Shown: in pieces, positions 26,964 through 35,089 of the stretch
How positions within the stretch are numbered: position 1 is the stretch's first letter
Layout of the letters: every line of letters starts with the position of its first letter
From: Streptomyces rubrogriseus
GTDB taxonomy: Bacteria; Actinomycetota; Actinomycetes; Streptomycetales; Streptomycetaceae
Reading direction: 5' to 3'
NCBI RefSeq assembly: GCF_027947575.1
Contig: NZ_CP116256.1
Coordinates: forward strand, 1,612,001 to 1,676,000
Length of the DNA stretch: 64,000 bases
Notes under the pieces: generated by a model
What the model was told of the DNA's origin: nothing
Seen by the model: only the letters and a program-made list of their open reading frames with translations
The model's database searches: none
Translations under genes and position numbers: made by a program

Positions 26964-28253
26964 TCAGACCGACCGGAACGCGAGCACCACGTTGTGCCCG
27001 CCGAAGCCGAACGAGTCGTTCAGCGCGGCGATACGGCCCTCCACCGGGAGCTTGCGGGCCTCGCCGCGGACGATGTCCGCGTTGGCCTCGGCCTCCGGGT
27101 CGAGGTTCTCGACGTTGATGGTCGGCGGTGCCACCCGGTGGTACAGCGCGAGCACGGTCGCCACGGACTCCACGCCGCCCGCGCCACCGAGCAGGTGACC
27201 GGTCATCGACTTGGTGCCGGAGACCGCCATGTGGTCGACGTCGTCGCCGAGGACCTTGCGCAGCGCCTTCAGCTCGGCGATGTCACCGGCCGGCGTCGAG
27301 GTGGCGTGCGCGTTGACGTGCACGATCTCGGCCGGGTCCAGGTCGTTGCCGTCCAGCAGGTTCTGCAGGGCGGCGGAGATGCCGCGGCCCTCCGGCTCCG
27401 GCTGCACGATGTCGTGGCTGTCGGCGGAGATGCCCTGGCCGACCGCCTCCGCGTAGACGCGGGCACCGCGCGCGGCGGCGTGCTCGGCGGACTCCAGGAC
27501 CAGGACGCCGGCGCCCTCACCGAGGACGAAGCCGTCGCGCGCCGTGTCGAAGGGGCGGGAGGCGCCCTGCGGGTCGTCGTTGTTCTTGGACATCGCCATC
27601 ATGTTGCCGAACGCGGCGATGGGCAGCGGGTGGATCGCCGCCTCCGTGCCACCCGCGACGACGACGTCGGCGCGACCGGTGCGGATCATCTCGATGGCGT
27701 AGCCGATGGCCTCGGCGCCCGAGGCGCAGGCCGAGACCGGGGTGTGCACGCCCGCACGGGCGCCCACGGCCAGGCCGACGTTGGCGGAGGGGCCGTTCGG
27801 CATCAGCATGGGGACGGTGTGCGGGGAGACGCGGCGGACGCCCTTCTCCTTCAGCACGTCGTACTGGTCGAGCAGCGTGGTCACGCCGCCGATGCCGGAG
27901 GCGATGACCGCACCGAGCCGGTCGGGGTCGACGTGGGCCGCGCCGTCCTCGGCGGGGCTCTCGCCCGCCTTGCCGGCGTACCCGGCGTCCTTCCAGGCCT
28001 CCTGCGCCGCGATAAGCGCGAACTGCGCCGAGCGGTCGAGGCGGCGGGCCTGCGGCCGCGGGATGACCTCGGAGGGGTCGACGGCGGCCGGCGCGGCGAT
28101 GCGAACCGCCTGGTCGGCGGCCCACTCCTGCTCCAGGGGCCGGACGCCGGACCTGCCGGCGACCAGACCCTCCCAGGTCGAGGCTGCGTCGCCACCCAGC
28201 GGTGTGGTTGCGCCGATACCGGTGACGACCACGGTGCGATTGGTCGAGCTCAC
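26964..28253 (-). CDS. fabF: Beta-ketoacyl-ACP synthase II
   Basis: A 429-residue elongating ketosynthase (KASII) of type II fatty acid synthesis; it condenses acyl-ACP with malonyl-ACP. The active-site Cys176 lies in PVSACASGA, with His316 in NAHATST and His353 in TGHLLGGAGG, and FGFGGHNVVLAF closes the protein. It is the last gene of the fabD-fabH-acpP-fabF operon, the order standard in Streptomyces. GTG start with GGAGAAAG upstream. The strong hairpin downstream ends the operon. Confidence 0.96.
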   Translation of the reverse strand: MSSTNRTVVVTGIGATTPLGGDAASTWEGLVAGRSGVRPLEQEWAADQAVRIAAPAAVDPSEVIPRPQARRLDRSAQFALIAAQEAWKDAGYAGKAGESPAEDGAAHVDPDRLGAVIASGIGGVTTLLDQYDVLKEKGVRRVSPHTVPMLMPNGPSANVGLAVGARAGVHTPVSACASGAEAIGYAIEMIRTGRADVVVAGGTEAAIHPLPIAAFGNMMAMSKNNDDPQGASRPFDTARDGFVLGEGAGVLVLESAEHAAARGARVYAEAVGQGISADSHDIVQPEPEGRGISAALQNLLDGNDLDPAEIVHVNAHATSTPAGDIAELKALRKVLGDDVDHMAVSGTKSMTGHLLGGAGGVESVATVLALYHRVAPPTINVENLDPEAEANADIVRGEARKLPVEGRIAALNDSFGFGGHNVVLAFRSV

Positions 28254-28362
28254 GGGAATTCTTTCTCCAACGGGATACGGATTCGTACGGCGCCACCGCC
28301 GGGCGGCGGGGCAGTCGGCCCGGATCTGCCCGGTACCCGGGTCATGCCCGAGTATCGGCGGA

Positions 28363-28608
28363 TCAGGCCTGGTGGTCGAGGATGTACTTCGTCGCGTCGC
28401 CGACCGTCTTGAGGTTCTTGACGTCGTCGTCCGGGATCTTGACGTCGAAGCGCTCTTCGGCGGCGACGACGACCTCGACCATGGACAGCGAGTCGACGTC
28501 CAGGTCGTCGGTGAAGGACTTGTCCAGCTTGACGTCCTCGACCGGGATGCCGGCGATCTCGTTCACGATCTCCGCGAGACCGGCGACGATCTCTTCCTGA
28601 GTGGCCAT
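28363..28608 (-). CDS. acpP: Acyl carrier protein of fatty acid synthesis
   Basis: An 81-residue acidic four-helix ACP. The phosphopantetheine attachment site is Ser40 in DLDVDSLSMVEV. It carries growing acyl chains between FabD, FabH and FabF, whose genes flank it. AGGAG lies ahead of the ATG. The gaps on either side are about 105 bases, longer than elsewhere in the operon, which could allow separate control of ACP level. Confidence 0.97.
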   Translation of the reverse strand: MATQEEIVAGLAEIVNEIAGIPVEDVKLDKSFTDDLDVDSLSMVEVVVAAEERFDVKIPDDDVKNLKTVGDATKYILDHQA

Positions 28609-28712
28609 GACGGCGCTCCTTCTTTGTTGTCCAGAGGGTGTGGCGGCCCACCGCGTCGGCGGCGGGCGGTGCTGCTCTCCGTTCCGGACCGGGGTGATCC
28701 GGCACGGAGTGC

Positions 28713-29744
28713 CTAGGGGAGGGTAACGACCGTCGCGGCGTAGACGAGACCCGCCCCGAAGCCGATGACGAGCGCGGTGTCGCCGCTCCTCGCGTCGCCG
28801 GTCGCCAGGAGCCGCTCCATCGCGAGCGGAATCGAGGCGGCCGAGGTGTTGCCGGTGGTGCGGATGTCACGGGCGACCGTGACGTGCTCCGGCAGCTTCA
28901 GTGTCTTCACCATCGAGTCGATGATCCGCACATTGGCCTGGTGCGGGATGAAGACGTCCAGGTCGTCCGGGCTGATCCCGGCCGCGTCCAGCGCCTGCTG
29001 CGCGACCTTCGCCATCTCGAACACGGCCCAGCGGAACACCGCCTGGCCCTCCTGCGTGATCGCAGGAAACTTGACGTTGCCCTCGGAGTCGAGGGGCAGG
29101 TCGGAGACGTCACCGATCCGGAAGCGGTCCCAGGAGACCGTCTGCTTGATCGTTTCGGCCTTGTCGCCCTCCGAGCCCCAGACCGTCGGGCCGATCGCCG
29201 GCTCCTGGGACGGGCCGACCACGACCGCGCCGGCGCCGTCGCCGAACAGGAAGGCCGTGGCCCGGTCCTCCAGGTCGGTCAGGTCGGACAGCCGCTCCAC
29301 GCCGATGACCAGCACGTACTCCGCCGAGCCCTCGACGACCATGCCCTTGGCCAGGGTCAGTCCGTAGCCGAAGCCCGCACAGCCGGCCGAGATGTCGAAG
29401 GCCGCGGCCTTGTCCGTGCCGAGGCGGTCGGCGATCTCGGTGGCGATGGCCGGGGTCTGGCTGAAGTGCGACACGGTCGAGACGACCACGGCACCGATCC
29501 GCGAGGCGTCGATCCCGGCGTCGGCGAGTGCCTTGCCGGAGGCCTCCACCGACATCGCCGCGACGGTCTCCTCGGGGCCCGCCCAGTGCCGGGTCTCGAT
29601 GCCGGAGCGCGAGCGGATCCACTCGTCGGACGAGTCGATCGTCTCGAGGATCACCTCGTTCGGTACCACCCGGGTCGGACGGTATCCGCCGACGCCGAGG
29701 ATGCGCGCGTACGGGGCGCCCTTGCTGGGCTTGATCTTCGACAT
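28713..29744 (-). CDS. fabH: Beta-ketoacyl-ACP synthase III
   Basis: A 343-residue initiating ketosynthase that joins an acyl-CoA starter with malonyl-ACP; in Streptomyces it accepts branched starters. The triad is visible: Cys122 in ISAGCAGFGYG, His268 in IPHQANVRI and Asn299 in TTGNTSAASIP. The ATG was chosen inside a longer open frame because it matches the family N-terminus (KIKPSKGAPYARILGVGGY) and has GAG-rich sequence with AAGGAG upstream. It lies 16 bases after fabD. Confidence 0.96.
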   Translation of the reverse strand: MSKIKPSKGAPYARILGVGGYRPTRVVPNEVILETIDSSDEWIRSRSGIETRHWAGPEETVAAMSVEASGKALADAGIDASRIGAVVVSTVSHFSQTPAIATEIADRLGTDKAAAFDISAGCAGFGYGLTLAKGMVVEGSAEYVLVIGVERLSDLTDLEDRATAFLFGDGAGAVVVGPSQEPAIGPTVWGSEGDKAETIKQTVSWDRFRIGDVSDLPLDSEGNVKFPAITQEGQAVFRWAVFEMAKVAQQALDAAGISPDDLDVFIPHQANVRIIDSMVKTLKLPEHVTVARDIRTTGNTSAASIPLAMERLLATGDARSGDTALVIGFGAGLVYAATVVTLP

Positions 29745-29760
29745 GCTCTCGCGCTCCTTG

Positions 29761-30717
29761 TCAGGCCTGGGTGTGCTCGGCGACGAGCTCACGGGCCGCG
29801 TCGAGGTTGTCGGGGGTCTTCAGGGCCAGCGTCCGCACGCCGGGCAGCGCCCGCTTGGCCAGCCCGGTCAGCGTGCCGCCCGGACACACCTCGATGATCG
29901 CGGTGACGCCCAGCTCCTTGAACGTCTCCATGCACAGGTCCCAGCGCACCGGGTTGGCGACCTGGCCGACCAGCCGGTCCAGCACCTCGGTGCCGGAGGC
30001 GACGGCCCGCCCGTCCTTGTTGGAGACGTACGTCACCTTCGGGTCGGCCGGCGTCAGCGCCTTGGCGGCCTCGGCGAGCTTGTCCACGGCGGGGGCCATG
30101 TGGCGGGTGTGGAAGGCGCCGGCCACCTTCAGCGGGACGACCTTGCGGACACCCTCGGGCTTGTCCTCGTTCAGCGCGGCCAGCTGCTCCATGGTGCCCG
30201 CCGCCACGATCTGACCGGCGCCGTTCACGTTCGCCGGGGTCAGGCCGAGCCGCTCCAGGTGCGCGACGCTCACCTCGGGGTCGCCCCCGAGCAGCGCCGA
30301 CATGCCGGTCTCGGTGACGGCGGCGGCCTCGGCCATGGCCAGACCGCGGCGGCGTACGAGGGACAGCGCGGCGGTGTCGTCGAGGACGCCCGCGAAGACG
30401 GCGGCGGTGATCTCGCCGACGCTGTGGCCGGCGACCGCGCCGGGCACGAACCCGGGGCCCGTCGCGTCAGCGACAGATGTCTGCGTACCGAGTGCCGCGG
30501 CGGACAGGATTCCGGCGGCGACCAGCAGCGGCTGGGCCACGGACGTGTCTCGGATCTCGTCCGCGTCGGCCTTGGTGCCGAAGTGGGCGAGATCGAGTCC
30601 GAGGGCGTCCGACCACGCGGCGACGCGGTCAGCGGCACCGGGGAGGGCGAGCCAGTCAGTCAGGAAGCCGGGCGTCTGGGCGCCCTGGCCGGGAGCGACG
30701 AGTACGAGCACTCTCAC
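29761..30717 (-). CDS. fabD: Malonyl-CoA:ACP malonyltransferase
   Basis: A 318-residue acyltransferase that loads malonate on ACP. The nucleophile Ser99 lies in AGHSVGE, preceded by the family opening APGQGAQTPG, with His203 in AGAFHTRHM as the catalytic partner. First gene of the fab operon; GTG start. In Streptomyces MCAT also serves polyketide synthases. The region between it and the upstream regulator holds a palindrome that fits the FasR operator position, so expression is probably activated by FasR. Confidence 0.96.
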   Translation of the reverse strand: MRVLVLVAPGQGAQTPGFLTDWLALPGAADRVAAWSDALGLDLAHFGTKADADEIRDTSVAQPLLVAAGILSAAALGTQTSVADATGPGFVPGAVAGHSVGEITAAVFAGVLDDTAALSLVRRRGLAMAEAAAVTETGMSALLGGDPEVSVAHLERLGLTPANVNGAGQIVAAGTMEQLAALNEDKPEGVRKVVPLKVAGAFHTRHMAPAVDKLAEAAKALTPADPKVTYVSNKDGRAVASGTEVLDRLVGQVANPVRWDLCMETFKELGVTAIIEVCPGGTLTGLAKRALPGVRTLALKTPDNLDAARELVAEHTQA

Positions 30718-30774
30718 ACTCTCTCTTGAGGACGGCCACGACCGCCCGTGGGGACAGGGACGAAGAACAGGAGC

Positions 30775-30800
30775 GGGTTTTGTGGACCCTGTACAAAATC
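30775..30800. promoter_or_regulatory. Probable FasR operator upstream of fabD
   Basis: GGGTTTTGT, an 8-base spacer region, then ACAAAATCC form an inverted repeat (one mismatch in 9). It lies directly after the fasR stop and 58 bases before fabD. FasR is known to bind upstream of fabD and activate the operon in S. coelicolor; that this repeat is the site is my inference. Confidence 0.7.
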
Positions 30801-32006
30801 CTAGAGCTGCGGATCTCCGTCGGCCAGACGCCCCAGGATGAGCGCGATCCGCAGTGTGAACGCAGACCGTACATCAGAGGGCGACCATCCGGTGACGTCA
30901 GTCACACGTCGGAGCCGGTAGCGCACGGTGTTCGGGTGAACGAAGAGCATCCGGGCGGCGCCCTCCAGACTGCTCGCCTGTTCGAGGTAGACGCTGAGCG
31001 TCTCGAGGAGCGCCGCTCCCGCTTCCTCCAACGGTCTGTAGATCTCCTCCACCAGTTGGTCACGGGCCGAGGGGTCGGAGGCGATCGCGCGCTCCGGCAG
31101 GAGATCGTCGGCGAGCACCGGACGCGGCGCGTCCTGCCAGGCGGTGCACGCCTTCAGCCCGGCCGCGGCGGCCTGCGCGGACCGGGTCGCGGCCAGCAGG
31201 TCGGGCACCACGGGCCCGGCGACGACCGGACCCTGCGCGAACGGCCCGATCAGCGACTTCGCCACCGCCAGCGGGTCGTTGCGGCCCCCGGCGATCACCA
31301 CGAGCCGGTCCCCGAGCACCCCGGTCAGCACCTGGAGCTTGGCGTGCCGGGCCGCGCGCCGGATGGCCTCCACGGTCAGCTCGGAGTCCCCGTCGGGCGC
31401 GGTGCCCAGTACGACGCAGACGTGTTCGGGCGAATTCCACCCGAGGGCGGCGGCCCGGGACACGGCCCCTTCGTCGGCCTCGCCGCTGAGCACGGCGTTC
31501 ACCACCAGCGACTCCAGGCGTGCGTCCCAGGCACCGCGTGCCTCGGCGGCCTGCGCGTACACCTGGGCGGTCGCGAACGCGATCTCCCGGGCGTACACGA
31601 GCAGCGCCTCGCGCAGCACCGACTCGTCACCGGGAGCCGCCACCTCGTCGATGGCGGACTCCATCACCTCGATGGTGGTGCGCACCATCTCCACGGTCTG
31701 CCGCAGCGTGATCGCCCGGGTCAGCTCGCGCGGCGCGGTCCCGAAGACGTCGGTGGAGATGGCCTGGGGCGCGTCCGGCTGCCGGAACCACTCGGTGAAC
31801 GCGGCGATGCCGGCCTGGGCGACCAGCCCGATCCAGGAACGGTTCTCCGGTGGCATGGCCCGGTACCACGGCAGCGTCTCGTCCATGCGCGCGATGGCCT
31901 GCGCGGCGAGCGAACCGGAGGACTGCTCCAGCCGCTTCAGGGTCGCGGTATGCGGGTGGGCGGGCTGGGCGGGGGCGTCGGGCTTACCGGTTTCGGGTTC
32001 GGGCAC
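30801..32006 (-). CDS. fasR: PucR/CdaR-type transcriptional activator of fatty acid synthesis
   Basis: A 401-residue regulator with a C-terminal PucR-type helix-turn-helix (SSLEGAARMLFVHPNTVRYR, then LRRVTDVTG) and a central GGDEF-derived CdaR-like domain (QVLTGVLGDRLVVIAGG). Position immediately upstream of fabD on the same strand, length and DNA-binding domain match FasR, which activates fabDHPF in Streptomyces coelicolor and responds to long-chain acyl-CoA. The GTG start is near the divergent pirin gene. The next gene starts 84 bases after its stop, with the operator in between. Confidence 0.92.
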   Translation of the reverse strand: MPEPETGKPDAPAQPAHPHTATLKRLEQSSGSLAAQAIARMDETLPWYRAMPPENRSWIGLVAQAGIAAFTEWFRQPDAPQAISTDVFGTAPRELTRAITLRQTVEMVRTTIEVMESAIDEVAAPGDESVLREALLVYAREIAFATAQVYAQAAEARGAWDARLESLVVNAVLSGEADEGAVSRAAALGWNSPEHVCVVLGTAPDGDSELTVEAIRRAARHAKLQVLTGVLGDRLVVIAGGRNDPLAVAKSLIGPFAQGPVVAGPVVPDLLAATRSAQAAAAGLKACTAWQDAPRPVLADDLLPERAIASDPSARDQLVEEIYRPLEEAGAALLETLSVYLEQASSLEGAARMLFVHPNTVRYRLRRVTDVTGWSPSDVRSAFTLRIALILGRLADGDPQL

Positions 32007-32068
32007 GGGGACAAGACTGCCTTATCGGGCCGGGCGGGTGTGCCGCCGGGGCTACCGTGAACGACGTG

Positions 32069-32725
32069 ATGGACGTACGCCGCGCCGACGAGCGCTACCC
32101 GGGCGGTGATCCGGCAGCCGGGATCACCTCCCGCCACGCCTTCTCCTTCGGCCCCCACTACGACCCCGACAACCTCCGTTTCGGCGCCCTGCTCGCCTGC
32201 AACGAGGAGCGCCTCGCCCCCGGCGCGGGCTTCGACGAGCACCCGCACAGCCACACCGAGATCGTCACCTGGGTCGTGGAGGGCGAGCTGACCCACCGCG
32301 ACAGCACCGGCCACGAGACGGTGGTCCGCGCCGGGGACGTGCAACGCCTCAGTTCGGCGGCAGGCGTCCGCCACGTCGAGCGCAACGACGCCGCCGTCCC
32401 CCTCACCTTCGTCCAGATGTGGCTGGCCCCGCTGGACCCCGGCGGCGACCCCGCCTACGAGATCGTCCGGGGCATCGCGGACTCCACCCCGTACGCCGTC
32501 CCCGAGGCCGGCGCGATGCTCCACGTACGCCGCCTGACCGCGGGGGAGCGGACCGCGGTGCCGGACGGGGCGTACGTGTACGTGCACGTGGTGCGGGGTG
32601 AGTTGACGCTGGGCGGCGAGACCCTGGGCCCGGGCGACGCGGCCCGCGTCACGGACGCCGAGGCGCTGGACGCGGTGGCGGTGACGCGGGCCGAGGTGCT
32701 GGTGTGGGAGATGGCGGCGCCCTGA
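32069..32725 (+). CDS. Pirin-like bicupin protein
   Basis: A 218-residue pirin family protein. The N-terminal cupin has the metal-binding cluster FDEHPHSHTEIVTWVVEGEL, read in part as HPHSHTE plus a later His in VRHVERN. The C-terminal cupin (VYVHVVRGELTLGG) lacks those histidines. Some pirins act as quercetinases or redox-sensing iron proteins; the role here is unknown. The ATG was chosen because it starts the family-typical MDVRRADERYPGGD; two GTGs lie 3 and 12 bases upstream and none has a good ribosome-binding site. Divergent from fasR. Confidence 0.85.
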   Translation: MDVRRADERYPGGDPAAGITSRHAFSFGPHYDPDNLRFGALLACNEERLAPGAGFDEHPHSHTEIVTWVVEGELTHRDSTGHETVVRAGDVQRLSSAAGVRHVERNDAAVPLTFVQMWLAPLDPGGDPAYEIVRGIADSTPYAVPEAGAMLHVRRLTAGERTAVPDGAYVYVHVVRGELTLGGETLGPGDAARVTDAEALDAVAVTRAEVLVWEMAAP

Positions 32726-32742
32726 CGGGGCCGGAGCGCGGG

Positions 32743-33150
32743 TCAGGTCAGCGGGTCCATGAACGGACCCGCAGCGCGCTCGAAGGCGGCGAGAGTGACT
32801 GCCGGTACGAAGACGGAACTGCTCTCCATCCCCTCGGGAAGGTGCGCGCGCATGTCCTCCGGGCACAGGAACGTACCGTCGGGGATGAGGATCCCCGCGC
32901 GGAGTCGGTCCACCAGCTCGATGATGATCTTCCATACGTCGCCGACCTGGGGACGTACCACGCTGATGAATTCCGCGAAGACGCCGATCTCGACCTCGCT
33001 GCCGTCAGCGGCACGGATCCAGTACTCCGTGGCGTCGTCGTCCTTCTCCTGCCCGGCCCGGACGGGCGAGAGCACCGCACGGACCACATCCAGGTCGGGC
33101 TCGGCCGGTTCGCCGTCGGTGAAGCGGTAGAGGCCCAGGTGGTAGCCCAT
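32743..33150 (-). CDS. Hypothetical protein, 135 residues
   Basis: A small acidic soluble protein with no motif I recognise. It contains mixed strand/helix segments (EYWIRAADGSEVEIGVFAEF, given in part, and WKIIIELVDRLRAG) and ends PFMDPLT, with the pattern of small actinobacterial immunity-like or DUF proteins. It is convergent with the pirin gene (17-base gap) and 10 bases downstream of the serine-hydrolase gene on the same strand, so it is probably co-transcribed with that gene. Codon use and GC-rich third positions look like a real gene. Confidence 0.7.
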   Translation of the reverse strand: MGYHLGLYRFTDGEPAEPDLDVVRAVLSPVRAGQEKDDDATEYWIRAADGSEVEIGVFAEFISVVRPQVGDVWKIIIELVDRLRAGILIPDGTFLCPEDMRAHLPEGMESSSVFVPAVTLAAFERAAGPFMDPLT

Positions 33151-33160
33151 CGCGGCCGGG

Positions 33161-33982
33161 TCAGCCCCGTGCCTCCGCCAGTACCGCGTCCGTGAAGGGT
33201 GGCCACGCCTCGACCGCCCAGGGGCCGAAGGCGCGGTCGGTGAGGGCCACGCAGGCCAGGGCGGAGTCCGGGTCGATCCACAGGAACGTGCCGGACTGGC
33301 CGAAGTGGCCGAAGGTGCGCGGGGAGGAGGCGGAGCCCGTCCAGTGCGGGGACTTGCCGTCGCGGATCTCGAAGCCGAGGCCCCAGTCGTTGGGGTTCTG
33401 GTGGCCGTAGCCCGGCAGCACGCCCTTCGTGCCCGGGTACTGGACCGTCATCGCCTCGGCGACCGTGCGCGGGTCCAGCAGGCGCGGCGCCTGGACCTCG
33501 GCGGCGAAGCGGAGCAGGTCCCCGACCGTCGACACGCCGTCCTTCGCCGGGGAGCCCTCGAGGGAGGTGTGCGCCATGCCCAGCGGCTCCAGCACCGCCT
33601 GCCGCGCGTACTCGGCGAACGGCATGTCCGCCGCCTTCGCGATGTGGTCGCCGAGCTGCTCGAAACCGGCGTTGGAGTACAGCCGGCGGTCCCCGGGCGG
33701 GGCCGTCACCCGGTGCTCGTCGAAGGCCAGGCCCGAGGTGTGCGCGAGCAGGTGGCGGACCGTCGCCCCGGGCGGACCGGCGGGCTCGTCCAGCTCGATC
33801 GCGCCCTCCTCGTACGCCACCAGCGCCGCGTAGGCCGCCAGCGGCTTGGTGACCGAGGCGAGCGGGAAGCGGTGCGCGGCCGGGCCGTGGGTGCCGAGGA
33901 CGGTGCCGTCGGCCCGTACGACGCCCGCCGCGGCGGTGGGGACCGGCCAGTTCTCGATCGACGCGAGGCTCTTCAAGGACAT
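33161..33982 (-). CDS. Serine hydrolase of the beta-lactamase/esterase family
   Basis: A 273-residue class C beta-lactamase-fold protein. The nucleophile motif S-x-x-K is Ser43-Val-Thr-Lys46 (PLASVTKPLA), and Tyr-Ser-Asn in RRLYSNAGFEQLG matches the Y-x-N motif. The third motif is less clear (HFGQSGTFLWID carries an H-x-G-like element). There is no signal peptide, so it is probably a cytoplasmic esterase or amidase rather than a secreted beta-lactamase. Substrate unknown. Same strand and close spacing with the hypothetical gene downstream. Confidence 0.87.
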   Translation of the reverse strand: MSLKSLASIENWPVPTAAAGVVRADGTVLGTHGPAAHRFPLASVTKPLAAYAALVAYEEGAIELDEPAGPPGATVRHLLAHTSGLAFDEHRVTAPPGDRRLYSNAGFEQLGDHIAKAADMPFAEYARQAVLEPLGMAHTSLEGSPAKDGVSTVGDLLRFAAEVQAPRLLDPRTVAEAMTVQYPGTKGVLPGYGHQNPNDWGLGFEIRDGKSPHWTGSASSPRTFGHFGQSGTFLWIDPDSALACVALTDRAFGPWAVEAWPPFTDAVLAEARG

Positions 33983-34001
33983 GGCACCGAGCCTAAGCGG
34001 C

Positions 34002-34469
34002 TCAGAGATACAGCCGCATCGAGGGGGTCGCGTCGCGGGTGAAGCCCATCGACGCGTAGAGGGGCTCGGCGTCGGGGGAGGCCGTCAGCATGACGTGCCC
34101 CGCGCCGCGCTCGCGGAACCACGCCAGCAACTCGTCCATGCACGCCCGCGCGTACCCGCGGCGCCGGGCGTCCGGGTCGGTGGCGACGCTGAAGACGTAC
34201 CCGAGCAGCCCGCCCGGCCTGTTAGGACCGCCGATCCGGTACTCCAGCGTCCCCACCACCAGCGCCGCCAGCGCGTCCGGCCGGTCCGGGTGGTCGACCA
34301 CGAACGCCGCGAAGCCCCCGCCCGGATCGGCCAGTCTCAACCGCAGGCCGGGCAGTGATCCCGCCTGCCAGTCGGTGGGAGCGTCGGGGCTCACGGAAGC
34401 GATCATCACCTGTCGGAGGCGGAGCACTTCCTCCGCGTCCTCGGCCACGGCACGGCGTACGAGACTCAT
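34002..34469 (-). CDS. GNAT-family N-acetyltransferase
   Basis: A 155-residue single-domain GNAT protein. The acetyl-CoA loop is visible in FSVATDPDARRRGYARAC (R-R-G-Y-A), and the C-terminal strand-helix PDAEPLYASMGF is typical. The acceptor is unknown. It ends 19 bases before the serine-hydrolase gene and is divergent from the MerR gene. Confidence 0.86.
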   Translation of the reverse strand: MSLVRRAVAEDAEEVLRLRQVMIASVSPDAPTDWQAGSLPGLRLRLADPGGGFAAFVVDHPDRPDALAALVVGTLEYRIGGPNRPGGLLGYVFSVATDPDARRRGYARACMDELLAWFRERGAGHVMLTASPDAEPLYASMGFTRDATPSMRLYL

Positions 34470-34541
34470 GCCCGCACGCTAGTGACCCGCCGGCTCGTGT
34501 GTCCCGCGGATTTCCCGACGGCGGGTTCCGGCCGGAGGCGC

Positions 34542-34572
34542 TTGCCTGGAGTGCACTCCAAGGTCATAGCGT
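34542..34572 (+). promoter_or_regulatory. MerR-type promoter with 19-base spacer and central palindrome
   Basis: TTGCCT (-35) and TAGCGT (-10) are separated by 19 bases, and the spacer region carries the perfect 14-base palindrome TGGAGTGCACTCCA at 34547-34560. An over-long spacer with a palindrome between the elements is the hallmark of promoters that MerR regulators untwist. The ATG of the MerR gene is 8 bases after the -10, so the mRNA should be leaderless. Confidence 0.85.
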
Positions 34573-34579
34573 TACGGTC

Positions 34580-35089
34580 ATGACGGTGATGCAGACCACG
34601 GCCGGGACCCTCGTGCCGAACGCCACCAGTGACGCCACCAGTGACGCCACCGGAACGGACGTCTGTTCCGCCCCGCCCCCGCGCCACCCGCGCCCCGACG
34701 GGCAGGACAGCTACACCATCAGCGAGGTCGTCGCGTTCACCGGCCTGACGGCCCACACGCTGCGCTGGTACGAGCGGATCGGCCTGATGTCCCACATCGA
34801 CCGCTCGCACACCGGGCAGCGCCGCTACAGCAACCGCGACCTGGACTGGCTCGGCTTCGTCGGCAAGCTGCGGATGACCGGCATGCCGGTCGCCGACATG
34901 GTGCGGTACGCCGAGATGGTGCGTGAGGGCGAGAGCACCTACCTCGACCGGCGGGAGCTGCTGGAGTCCACCCGGCGCGACGTGCTGACGCGGATCGCCG
35001 AGCTGCAGGACACCGTCGCCGTACTCGACCGCAAGATCAGTTTCTACGGGGACGCCGGACGTGCCCGTGAAGGGGAGAGGGACCGATGA
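34580..35089 (+). CDS. MerR-family transcriptional regulator
   Basis: A 169-residue regulator. A 45-residue disordered leader with a short repeat (NATSDATSDAT) precedes the MerR winged helix: YTISEVVAFTGLTAHTLRWY, RIGLM, then GQRRYSNRDLDWLGFVGKL. The C-terminal helix (DTVAVLDRKISFY) is the dimer coiled coil; no Cys pair for metal is seen, so the signal is probably an organic compound. Autoregulation is implied by the promoter, and the aldo/keto reductase gene overlaps its stop by 4 bases, so both are one operon. Start position rests on the promoter spacing. Confidence 0.9.
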   Translation: MTVMQTTAGTLVPNATSDATSDATGTDVCSAPPPRHPRPDGQDSYTISEVVAFTGLTAHTLRWYERIGLMSHIDRSHTGQRRYSNRDLDWLGFVGKLRMTGMPVADMVRYAEMVREGESTYLDRRELLESTRRDVLTRIAELQDTVAVLDRKISFYGDAGRAREGERDR

